The notes beneath the pieces were generated by a model that was given only the letters and a program-made list of their open reading frames with translations, was not told the DNA's origin and did no database searches. From the NCBI GenBank assembly GCA_023614405.1, contig CM042694.1:356642010-356706009 (forward strand): DNA of 64,000 nt, read 5' to 3'. This document shows, one piece after another, positions 31,266 to 40,432 of this stretch. The DNA comes from Avena insularis. Its lineage: Eukaryota > Streptophyta > Magnoliopsida > Poales > Poaceae. Made by a program: the position numbers and the translations under genes. Numbering within the stretch: position 1 is the first letter of the stretch; every line of letters begins with the position of its first letter.

Positions 31266-33575
31266 ATGTCTAGGAACTCCGGACCCAAGGATGATATCTA
31301 TGAAGAATCCACGATGAGCCACCATGCCTACGCCTCCACAAGCTTGGATGACATGATGGAGCACTACACCGACAATGGCTCCACATGCTTGGGTGATATG
31401 GAGTTCTACAACAACAATAACCCCCCAAGCATGGAAGACTTCAAGAACGACAACGACAAGCTCCTCAAGTCACATCGACCAAGAGGGAGCCTCCACCTCG
31501 AGAGCGCCAAGGTCCACCATCACATGGACAAGTTCGAAAGCTCCCACAACAACTTCAAGAGCGACATGGACAACAACTTCACCAAAACCATGAGCATGAT
31601 GGCCAAGACTAATGATGCTTTGCGCTCATTACAACGCCTCACCAAGAAGAGTGCCAAGGACAAGGAGCATCGTCGCGAGCGTCATGTGGATGACCAAGTG
31701 CGCCATCTACATCAACCTTTGGCAAGGCACGCCAATGACCTCCATCGACACCATCATAAGGCGCCTTCAACTACTCGTGCCACCACCAAAAGGGCACCAA
31801 GAGCAAGCTCTCCTCCATGCCATCAAGCTTCACGCCAAGAGTCTACACTTCAAGATGGAGGAATCCAAGGCCACATATGTGATGAAGTTGATCCGATCAC
31901 CGCTCTCGACAACAACATGAGCCTACTTCCACCACTACCACAAGATGGAGACGACAAGGTCGAGAATGGTGAGCATGGGACTTTCCCTTCACCAAAGGAG
32001 GAGCATGGAGATGAGACAACCGAGCCTACCCCTACATGCTTGAGTGATGATGTGGTACGAATCCCATGTGAGTATGAGAGCCACTTAGCCCACTTGAGTG
32101 AAAACAAGAGTGAGATGAGTGACTCCACCATACGTGAGATTGAGTGCTTCCACTTGGAGGGCATGAGTGATACACCTAGTGATTTGAGAGTGGTAGTTGA
32201 TAGGTCATGCGAGACCACTTTGATTTCTAACGGCTTACCCTCTACCTCTAGTGTGTTATCCCATGATGTGCTAGGTTCCATGGATAAAGAAGCACCAAGC
32301 TTGGAGATGATGATGCCTCCAACCGAGAAGATGTACATGGTGGATGAAGATGATGCCATCCCCATATTGGATGAAGAAGTCGCCCACATGGAGGCCAATT
32401 CTACCACAACACCCACTTCATATGAGAGGTATGAACAAGGTAAGAATACGGGTGTTGATGATGCCATGATCCCACTAGTGGACATGATGACTTGTGATGA
32501 TTGGCATGCTATGGATGATGTTTGTGATATCACATATGACTCATTGGTATTTCCATGTGATACTTTGCCTTTGCATAATGTTGAGCATGTGAAATTATTT
32601 GATTGTGATGATGTTGCCATAGACATGCCATGCTCTAAACGTTACGTTGATGATATCATTGCTTGCACTTTGTTGAACAATTACTCTTTCCAATGTTTTG
32701 CTTGCAATGATGTTACCAATGGTACCCCTCGAACCATGCTTTGTCATGAATGTTTTACAATCTCTCCTGTTGCTTGCAATAAGTTGAATAATTGCTCTTT
32801 CACTTGTTTTGCTTGCAACAATAATTCTCATATGGTTTATATTGAGATGGCCCCCATAGCTTTCTCAAATTTTGGAGATTTTGATGATTGCCATGATAAG
32901 CATGTTCCCCACTTGCATACTCACCATGCATATTTTTCATCCTTGATTGACACTAATGGTGATGTGCACAAGAAGAGATACGTCATGATGGATGATGTGT
33001 TTCTCTACCATGCACACACATTCTTCCTTTTATCTACGATGTGTGTAGGTACCCGCACAAGAATGTCAACCTCGGTTGAGCACGAGTTGACAAAAAGAGC
33101 TCTAGAGAGCATCCCCCACATGCGTTCAAGATCGAACCCAGCTCTGATACCTTTTGCATGCTTTGCATCTTTCATGTTGAAAAATTGCTCTTTCCTATGG
33201 TTTGCTTGCAAGCATGTTGATGGTATTCTTTCACCTTGTGACAATCATGTCTCGTTGCTTTTGGATATTGATACTTTGTGTGTTGCCACAAAAATGTTGA
33301 ACAATTTCTCTTTCCAATGTTTTGTGTGCAACCATAATGCCATTTTGAGCATGTATTGTCATGAGAGCTTCCAAGTCTCTCGTATTGTTGTTGCAACAAA
33401 CATAAGGACCACTTGCTCTTTCATATGGTTTGTTTGCAAACATGTTGTTTTTGCTACCGCTTGTGATACTCATACCCCCATGATTTTGGATTTTGATGAT
33501 ATGTGTATGGCATCCAACATATTGAACAATTGCTTTGGATATTCTTCCTCATGTGTTTTTGCCGAATTCTCCTAG
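31266..33575 (+). CDS. Family U ORF: acidic-repeat and Cys-module protein of unknown function
   Basis: 769 residues, no recognised domain. The N-terminus (about 18-65) has acidic repeats such as L-D-D-M-M-E-H-Y-T-D-N-G-S and L-G-D-M-E-F-Y-N-N-N. Residues ~70-200 are basic/helical and His-rich (K-E-H-R-R-E-R-H-V). A long acidic, Ser/Thr/Met-rich middle part follows. From about residue 460 a Cys module recurs: L-N-N-Y-S-F-Q-C-F-A-C-N, L-N-N-C-S-F-T-C-F-A-C-N, L-K-N-C-S-F-L-W-F-A-C-K, L-N-N-F-S-F-Q-C-F-V-C-N and T-T-C-S-F-I-W-F-V-C-K. There is no CCHC knuckle, protease triad or polymerase motif. The start ATG is shared by all three family copies. The frame is lost at 33575 and module sequence resumes in another frame (next entry). 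It might be a divergent gag-like packaging protein; that is only a guess. Confidence 0.7.
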   Translation: MSRNSGPKDDIYEESTMSHHAYASTSLDDMMEHYTDNGSTCLGDMEFYNNNNPPSMEDFKNDNDKLLKSHRPRGSLHLESAKVHHHMDKFESSHNNFKSDMDNNFTKTMSMMAKTNDALRSLQRLTKKSAKDKEHRRERHVDDQVRHLHQPLARHANDLHRHHHKAPSTTRATTKRAPRASSPPCHQASRQESTLQDGGIQGHICDEVDPITALDNNMSLLPPLPQDGDDKVENGEHGTFPSPKEEHGDETTEPTPTCLSDDVVRIPCEYESHLAHLSENKSEMSDSTIREIECFHLEGMSDTPSDLRVVVDRSCETTLISNGLPSTSSVLSHDVLGSMDKEAPSLEMMMPPTEKMYMVDEDDAIPILDEEVAHMEANSTTTPTSYERYEQGKNTGVDDAMIPLVDMMTCDDWHAMDDVCDITYDSLVFPCDTLPLHNVEHVKLFDCDDVAIDMPCSKRYVDDIIACTLLNNYSFQCFACNDVTNGTPRTMLCHECFTISPVACNKLNNCSFTCFACNNNSHMVYIEMAPIAFSNFGDFDDCHDKHVPHLHTHHAYFSSLIDTNGDVHKKRYVMMDDVFLYHAHTFFLLSTMCVGTRTRMSTSVEHELTKRALESIPHMRSRSNPALIPFACFASFMLKNCSFLWFACKHVDGILSPCDNHVSLLLDIDTLCVATKMLNNFSFQCFVCNHNAILSMYCHESFQVSRIVVATNIRTTCSFIWFVCKHVVFATACDTHTPMILDFDDMCMASNILNNCFGYSSSCVFAEFS

Positions 33576-34177
33576 CTTTGCATCAAAGATGTTGATCAAG
33601 ATTTTATTCACTTGCTTTGAGTGCCACACTAAGATGTTATATGGAGTTTTCGAGTTCCCACATTTGGATGATATTCAATTAACTTCCATGCACTTTGACC
33701 TTGCATACGCATTTCGTTTGCGATACTTGAGTTGTGTTAATAGTGTTGTGAACAATAATGGACATGCCACAAATGACATGCTCCTCTATCACACACAAAC
33801 ATATGTTGCTTGGTCTTTGCTGTGTGAAGGTACAATTACATACGTGTCAACCTCTATGGACAAAGAGTTGACAAGACGAATCGAAGAGAGTTACCTAGGG
33901 CTATCCTTCAATGAGCTATCTCTATATCATAAGGTGACTTCCTTCTACTTGAGGACTCATGCTATAATCTTCATGAATTGGCTACTCTTTGAGTGTTGCT
34001 TCGCTTTTGTTGTGAGCTTTGTAGGCTTCATGGAAGGTGAGGGAACATTGAAGAGTTGCCACATCAAGCTTCTCAAGGACGACTATATGGTGAACCCCAG
34101 GATCAAGAAGGTCTCTCGAGGTCATCTTCTTAGGATGAGCATGAAGAGTCGAGGACGACTCTTTTTGAAGGGGGAGC
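33535..34177 (+). pseudogene. Family U ORF, C-terminal part in a shifted frame
   Basis: This frame continues the module pattern after a one-base shift near 33540-33575: F-A-S-K-M-L-I-K-I-L-F-T-C-F-E-C-H parallels F-A-S-F-M-L-K-N-C-S-F-L-W-F-A-C-K upstream. A later segment, L-L-Y-H-T-Q-T...S-T-S-M-D-K-E-L-T-R-R, parallels F-L-Y-H-A-H-T...S-T-S-V-E-H-E-L-T-K-R in the main ORF, so a larger unit has been duplicated. The last ~15 codons (M-K-S-R-G-R-L-F-L-K-G-E-L) resemble the DNA at the end of gypsy A pol. The open frame then runs into the LTR, so the true stop is uncertain. Confidence 0.6.
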
Positions 34178-35022
34178 TGATGCAATCTGCTGGACGCTAC
34201 TACATCCACAACGCCAAGTCCCCAAGATCGTCCCCAAGTCAACCCAGAAGATGGACCAGGAGCCAGCTCCAGAATGAGAGTCTCCGCCGTCATCGCCCGG
34301 AGAGTCCGCTGAATCCAGTAGGAGTGTCCGCGCGACTCGGCTGGAGTGTCCGCCTGCCCAACTCAACTGGCGTGGACATTCAAGGCTGTTCGGACACTAC
34401 CGGAGTGTCCGGCTACCCTGGACTGTCCCTCCTCTGACCTGATTGGCCCGGCCCAAGTGATGAGCCAACAAAGCTGGGCCCTTGGCCCATGTACCCCTCT
34501 ATTTCGCACCAAACCCTAGTTTTATGCCCAAACTACCCCTGAACTTGTGGCTGGCCTATAAATAGAGCCCCCACCCCCTCATGTATCCCTTAGGCATAGA
34601 TGATAGACTAAAGAAAACCCCCTTTGTTGAATCTCTAGTTTTGCCTCATCCCCTTCTACCAAAGGGGATCGACTATCGTCACCACCTCGTTGGAGTTTGC
34701 AGCGCGCCTCCCTCATTGTACAAGGCCTTGGCATCGGTGTCCCTTTGCCAAGACGTCAAGACCCTCTCCAAGGTGTTCTTCCCTCTCCGCTTGGGATTGA
34801 CAGGAGCACGTTGACCGATCTTTCCTTGCGAGGAATCTATCGGACCGGTGGCCACCGGTGAGAGCAATCGGCCTTGTATCGTGTGTGTTTTGCGTGTGTT
34901 CATCGTGTTCTTCGCGAGGTGTGCGTCCGCTTCCGCTACCTTCTCCCTTTCCCCTCGCTTTCCCATCGATTTGACCACGAGATCCGTGAAGATCGGGCCA
35001 CCCTAGAGGTTTGCCCTCATCA
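34178..35022 (+). repeat. Family U copy 1, 3' LTR (845 bp)
   Basis: TGATGCAATCTGC...CCCTCATCA, collinear with the 5' LTR. Small deletions remove several of the TCCGG-rich motifs around 34320-34440. The downstream half is nearly identical to the 5' copy, suggesting a fairly recent insertion. Confidence 0.88.
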
Positions 35023-35027
35023 GTTGT

Positions 35028-35851
35028 AGTGGATCGATTTTCCAAAATGGCACACTTCATACCATGCCATAAGACCGACGATGCTTCACATCTTGCAAAT
35101 TTGTTTTTCAGGGAAATTGTCCGTGTTCATTGTGTGCCACGAACAATCGTCTCCGACCGCGACATCAAATTCATGAGATGCTTGTGGAAGACTTCATGGC
35201 CAAGCTCGGAGTCAAGATACTCTTCTCTTCCGCATCACACCCGCAAACCGATGGCCAAACCAAGGTCGTCAACCGAAGCCTCGGTACTCTCCTTCGTGTG
35301 TTGATCAAGAAGAACTTGAAGGATTGGGAGGAGTGCATTCCCCACGCCAAGTTCACCTACAATCGGGCCAAGCACTCTACAACACAACGGAGCCCCTTCA
35401 TGGTAATCTAAGGTTTCGAGCCCCTTATCGCGCTCGACATACTACCACTTCCTCTACATGAGCGCACCAACATGGACATCGACAAGCATGCCCAAGCTAT
35501 GGAGAAGCTTCACGAAGAAACAAGAGCTATAGTTGAGCAACAGGTGCAACACCAAGCAACAAGGATCAACAAGGACAAGGAAGAGTTGATCTTCGAAGAA
35601 GGTGACCTTGTGTGGATACACTTAAGCAAAGACCGCTTCCCCAAGGAACACGACTCCAAGCTCAAACCAAGAGGATATGGTCCCTTCAAGGTCATCAAGA
35701 GAATAACAACAACACCTACATCATCGACATCCCGACCTCCAAGTACTTGTGAGAAATACGTTCAACATCAAGGTCCTTTCGGCTTTCCATGGAGATGTTC
35801 AATATGATAACAATGAAGAGTCAAGGACAACTCTTTCCCAAGGTGGGGAGC
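35028..35851 (+). pseudogene. Gypsy A integrase, C-terminal half
   Basis: Resumes exactly where 28954 stopped: [25 protein letters not shown] (second catalytic Asp), a shift of frame near 35175, [13 protein letters not shown] (Lys at the position of the catalytic Glu), then G-D-L-V-W-I-H-L-S-K-D-R-F-P and K-L-K-P-R-G-Y-G-P-F-K-V. A stop at 35409 follows P-F-M-V-I. The end (N-E-E-S-R-T-T-L-S-Q-G) leads into the polypurine tract AAGGTGGGGAGC. Confidence 0.8.
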
Positions 35852-36832
35852 TGATGTAGCCCGTCCTACGGACATCCATACATCTACACCACCAAGTCTC
35901 CCAAGTGGACTAATGACTCGTGCACGAGCCAAGATCCTTCAAGCTAAGGTGAATTCGCTCCTTGTCTCATTTGATTTTGATACATCATTGGATGGCTTGC
36001 AACTTCATGCCAATACCCTATGCATCCTCAGCTATGAACCCCATAAATAAATGCCAAGGGAAGGATCCAAGCCATCGCAAGACGAAGGTCTAGACCAAAT
36101 CCGTGCCAGGCCCACACTCGAGCAGACCGGACCCACGACCGTAATTTCCGGCGCACGCCGAAATAGATCAGCACCGACCGAACCGCATCTCTGTACGCCA
36201 TTTCAGTAGCTCACCGGAATTACTGGTTCTGACCGGAATTTCTACCGCCTAGTCCGGTGCGACTGGACATATCACCGAGATGCTCCAGACTTAAGTAAAC
36301 TATGGGTTTGATGCCCGAGAATATTCCTATTTCGTCCAGTTTTTACCCTTTTCTGCCCAAACTACCCTTGTTTTAGTGGCTGGCCTATACATAGCTCCCA
36401 CACCCCCTTGTATTACTCAGACTTGGATAATTGAAATTAGAATACACCCTTGTGGATCTCCCTAATTTCTAGTCTCATGCTCCTTGAGAAAGGAGCACCA
36501 ATTATCCCCACCTCATTGGAGTTTTCATCGTGCCTCGCTCGTTGTATAAGGAGCCCCTTTCCAAGACATCAAGATCTCACCAATACTCCCCACTCACCAT
36601 GCCTGTTCAAGAGAGAGATCTTCGCCCGATGCCAATCCTAGGGATTGCACCGGACCGATAGCCGCCAGTGTGAGCTATAGGTGTGTATCTTGTCTTCGTG
36701 TGTGCGTGTGGTCATCGTGTTCTTCATGTGTGAGTTTGTGGATTTCATCCTCTCCCTCATCCCCCACTCACTCTGCCTCGATTTGAAGGGATTCGTGAAT
36801 GATCGGGCCGCCCATGAGGTTTTCCCTCAACA
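35852..36832 (+). repeat. Gypsy A 3' LTR (981 bp)
   Basis: TGATGTAGCCCGTCC...CCCTCAACA. Its start encodes M-T-R-A-R-A-K-I-L-Q-A-K-V-N-S-L-L, a pol-like tail sequence seen in the 5' part of several gypsy LTRs. Degenerate CCGGAA/TTCCGG motifs lie at about 36120-36260. The latter part (CCTATACATAGCTCCCACACCC, GGATCTCC, ACCGGACCGATAGCCGCCAG) parallels the family U LTR. Confidence 0.8.
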
Positions 36833-36839
36833 ATTCCTT

Positions 36840-37620
36840 TCCATCCACCGCCACTACTATTGTTTGGACTCCACGAGTACTCAATGCGTCTTCTAGTTTG
36901 CAAAGTCAGCATTGCAATTTGTTGCAAACAAAGGCACTTCTTGGTCCAAACAAAGCTTGCAAGGTAATTATTAATGGTGGAAGGTGCCGCAATTTAGTAA
37001 GCAACGAGTTATGTGCCAAGCTTAAGCTGAAATATATATCGCACCCTCATCCGTATTTTATTCAATGGTTAAGTGACAACGGAGAGATGAAGGTTTGTCA
37101 CATGGTGCGTGTGATTTTGAGATAGGACCGTACAAGGATTCCATTGACTTTGATGTGGTTCCTATGACGGTTTGTCATTTTTTATTGGGTCGACTGTGGC
37201 TATTTGATCGTTCCGTACAACACAATGGCTGAGCCAATACATATCACTTTGAGTTCAAGGGAAGAAAACTCAATTTGCAACCTATGTCACCATAAGATAT
37301 TGTGAATGAATCTCGTCAGAAAACTAAAGTCAACTTGGAGGATGCACATCCATTAGGTGATAGGAGAAAGAATGTAACAGTTGTGAGTGTTATAACAAAA
37401 AGTGAGAGAGTGCACAATTTGATTATATTTGCCACCAAAGAATACATGAGAGAATTTATTGAGGATCCTACAGCCGTGCCTCTTGTGCTCATGTACAAAG
37501 GCGAGGTCTTAGTTTCTAATGATACGACTCCTCTTTCTCTTGGTGTTTCTAATGTGTTACAGGAATTCAGCGATGTGTTTCCGAAGGAGGTACCTGCAGG
37601 TTTGCCACCATTGTGAGGTA
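36840..37620 (+). pseudogene. Gypsy B protease region and linker
   Basis: Collinear with the C-terminal third of the gypsy C gag-protease ORF: L-Q-T-K-A-L-L-G-P-N-K-A-C-K-V-I-I-N-G-G (D-G-G in C; the catalytic Asp is Asn here), then N-E-L-C-A-K-L-K-L and I-Q-W-L-S-D-N-G-E-M-K-V. A frameshift follows near 37120. The frame 37302-37616 is the linker ahead of RT, with [11 protein letters not shown], ending at a stop in L-P-P-L where C continues with R-G-I-E-H. Confidence 0.72.
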
Positions 37621-39445
37621 TTGAGCATCAAATTGACTTGATTCCAGGAGCATCGTTGCCCAACCGTGCACCATACCGCACAAACCCCGAAGAGACGAAG
37701 GAAATTCAGAAACAAGTACAATCCCTTCTTGACAAACGTTATATTCGTGCGATCTTAAGTTCTTGTGTTGTTCCTGCTATTTTAGTTCCTAAGAAATATG
37801 GTACTTGGAGCATGTGCATAGATTGTAGATCTATAAATAACATCACTATTCGATATCGTCATCCTATTCCATGCTTAGAGGATTTGTTAGATGAGTTGAG
37901 TGGTGCTGCTGTTTTCTCTAAAATTGATTTGCGTAGTGGTTATCATAAAATTAGGATGAAGGAAGGGGATGAATGGAAAACTGCCTTTAAGACTAAGTTT
38001 GGTGTATACGAGTGGTTATTAATTCCTTTCGGTTTAACTAATGCACCTTTCATGAGATTAATGAACCATGTCTTAAGGAATTTTATTGGCAAGTTCGTGG
38101 TTGTGTATTTTGATGATATATTAATCTATAGCCGCAATGAACATGAGCATAGTGATCATATTAGACAAGTCTTGCAATTGTTACGAGATTCTAAGCTATA
38201 TGGTAATCTTGAAAAGTGTACATTTTGTAAAGATAAGGTCATATTTCTGGGATATGTTGTCATTAAACATGGAATAGAAGTAGATAAATCTAAAATTGAA
38301 GCTATTCAAAATTGCCCAACTCCCATGATTGTGAGTCAAGTATGAAGTTTTCACGGTCTAGCTAGTTTCTATAGATGTTTTGTCAAAGACTTTAGTACTA
38401 TTGCTGCACCTTTCAATGAATTAACTAAGAAAGGTGTACCTTTTGAATGGGGCATATCCCAAGATCATGCTTTTGATGAACTGAAACGATCGTTAACTTC
38501 TGCACCTTTGCTTGCACTACTAGACTTTTCTAAGAAATTTGAAATTGAATGTGATGCTACTGGCAAAGTTAAACTATCCTATCTATGATAAAGAATTATA
38601 TGCACCTGTTAGAGTTCTTGAGGTTTGGCAACATTATTTGTGGCCAAAGGAATTTATCATACATTCTGATCATGAAATTTTAAAATATCTGAAAGCTCAT
38701 TCTAACTTTCATAGGCGTGTTGCTAAGTGGGTTGAGTTCATTTAGTCTTTTCCATACATTATTATACGTAAGAAGGGAAAATATAATGTTGTTGCTGATG
38801 CTCTATCTAGGAAGAACATGTTATTAACACAATTCGATATCAAAGTTCCTAGTTTCTAGAAATTATGTGATTTGTATGCAACTGGCCATGATTTTGCTGA
38901 ACCATATCGTTTATGTACTATTCGGAAGGCATGGGATAAATTTCACATTCATAATGGGTATTTGTTTTGTGCTAACAAACTATGTGTTCCGAAGTTGTCT
39001 GTGTGTTTGTTGTTTCTACAAGAATCACATGTTGGAGAATTGATGGGTCACTTTGGGCGTGAGAAGACGTTACTCATGCTCGTTGATCAGTTTTACTGGC
39101 CTAAGATGAGGCATGATGTGGATAGGTTTGTCATGAGTTGCATTACTTACAACAAGTCAAAGTCCAAGTTGAAGCCTCACGGTTTGTATATGCCTTTACC
39201 TGCACCTACTACACCATGGGAAGATATAAGCATGGATTTTGTATTAAGTTTTCCTAGAACTGGAAGAGGCCATGACACAATTTTTGTGGTAGTGCGTAGA
39301 TTCTCTAAGATGTCGCACTTTATTGCCTGCCACAAAAGCAACGATGCATTGCATATTGCTAACCTATTTTTCTAAGCCATCGTGCGTTTATATGGAGTAG
39401 CAAAGACGATTGTTTCTGGTCATGACATGAAGTTCATGAGCTACT
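37621..39445 (+). pseudogene. Gypsy B pol: RT, RNase H, integrase N-terminal half
   Basis: [35 protein letters not shown], and [12 protein letters not shown] with catalytic F-D-D near 38110. There is a stop at 38343. RNase H is damaged by a deletion near 38570 (the A-S-G-I-G block is lost), then Y-D-K-E-L-Y-A-P and H-S-D-H-E-I-L. The integrase finger is G-H-F-G-R-E-K-T-L, followed by M-D-F-V-L-S-F-P (first Asp). It ends ...K-F-M-S-Y at the gypsy C insertion and resumes at 47232 with F-W-K-T-L. Confidence 0.82.
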
Positions 39446-40432
39446 TGATATGGGGTGGCCCGATCTTCTCAGTAAGCGGATGGCAATGATAATGGTGGAT
39501 GATAGATAACTAGCCTGTAGCTATGAACTCTCCCGCTTGATCCCTGATGCCAATGCAATAGCTCTCGAACCTTGTAGGATATTCACAACACCACGCTCTT
39601 GCGCATGCAGCCGTGACCACGAACGGTAGTATGCAATCTACTAATTCCCAATGGAACAACAGATCACACTCAATTATAGTTGGTATATTCGAACACAAGG
39701 TAATTCCAGAGGTTCTATGAAAGAAACAACTCCAAAATATTTTAACATGGTCTAAACCCTAACTAGAGGTCGTCCCATAGCTTATAAGGGCGGCTGGGGC
39801 AACCAGAAACCGAAAACTAAACGCATACGACTCAAACTGATACAAACCGACTCGGACCAGATTCGGTCATGGGCGGACACTGTCGAATCGATTGACAGTC
39901 CGGGTCCGGTCGGTGAAGTGTGCGGTGAAGTGTGCCCATCCGCTGGGAAACTTTGAAGTTTTCGGGTGGTGTCCGGGTAGTATCCGAACTGGCATACTGA
40001 ATGTCCACGCCAGTTTGCCTCTCGACCAGGCCGGACAGTCCGAGTGGATCTGACCGGACACTCCGGTCGTGGCAGATCTTTTTGCCTTCGTCTTGATGAT
40101 CTTCCATTGCGCCTTCCTCCCGCTCCTCCCTCGCGCATCCTTGGGCGATCATCATGTTGGGCTTCTCTTGTAGCCCTTCTCCTCCTCGCGCCATGCTTAT
40201 TTCTCCAACGAACCTGATCATACATAAATGCATAGACTTAGGCAGTATAAAGTTCTCATCAATCAAAGTACCAGATTCATTTAGGAGTAAATTCACCTGT
40301 TGTTCTAGTAGCATAGCACGAGCTCTTGTAACAGGTCCAATTCTAATCTCATTGGACTGATCCTTTCTTGCAACAGCTGTAGCATCTTCAGTAGTCATTA
40401 GGGTAGGTGTAATTGTAGGGATGTCCTCATCA
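39446..40432 (-). repeat. Gypsy C 3' LTR (987 bp)
   Basis: On the minus strand it begins TGATGAGGACATCC (40432 downward). Its first ~250 bp keep an open frame encoding D-D-E-D-I-P-T then T-R-A-R-A-M-L-L-E-Q-Q-V-N. CCGGAC/GTCCGG motifs lie at about 39895-40075. The polypurine tract GAAGGGGGGAGA abuts it. Confidence 0.92.

Larger units (their letters stand above)
28955..35022 (+). mobile_element. Complete non-autonomous LTR element with a Cys-rich repeat ORF (family U, copy 1)
   Basis: LTRs 28955-29854 and 34178-35022 both begin TGATGCA and end CCCTCATCA. A tRNA-iMet-type primer site (TGGTATCAG, 29857-29865) and a polypurine tract (TTTTTGAAGGGGGAGC, just before 34178) are in place. The target duplication is GTAGT (28950-28954) against GTTGT (35023-35027), one mismatch. 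Removing the element restores gypsy A integrase as ...F-V-V-V-D-R-F. The 4.3-kb interior has a 1.4-kb leader and one long ORF of unknown family. No gag zinc finger, protease, RT, RNase H or integrase motif is visible in any frame. Confidence 0.88.
27330..36832 (+). mobile_element. Gypsy A: 5'-truncated plus-strand Ty3/gypsy, split by an insertion
   Basis: Pieces 27330-28954 and 35028-36832. It starts inside RT and includes RNase H, integrase and a 3' LTR (35852-36832). Gag, protease, 5' LTR and primer site are missing. The integrase is split by the non-autonomous element 28955-35022. Protein motifs place it with the chromovirus-like gypsy elements B and C in this window, but its LTR is a different one and resembles that of the inserted non-autonomous element. 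Confidence 0.8.

Noticed and set aside
32595..33473. Minus-strand ORFs opposite the Cys-module region
   Set aside because: Shadow frames of the repetitive plus-strand ORF; no independent features.
31266..33575. The 769-residue ORF as a host gene
   Set aside because: It lies between matched LTRs with target duplication, primer site and polypurine tract, and its start is repeated in two other element copies nearby.
34130..34437. ORF extension into the family U 3' LTR as real protein
   Set aside because: The frame runs through the polypurine tract into repetitive TCCGG motifs; the equivalent 5' LTR sequence does not keep the frame.
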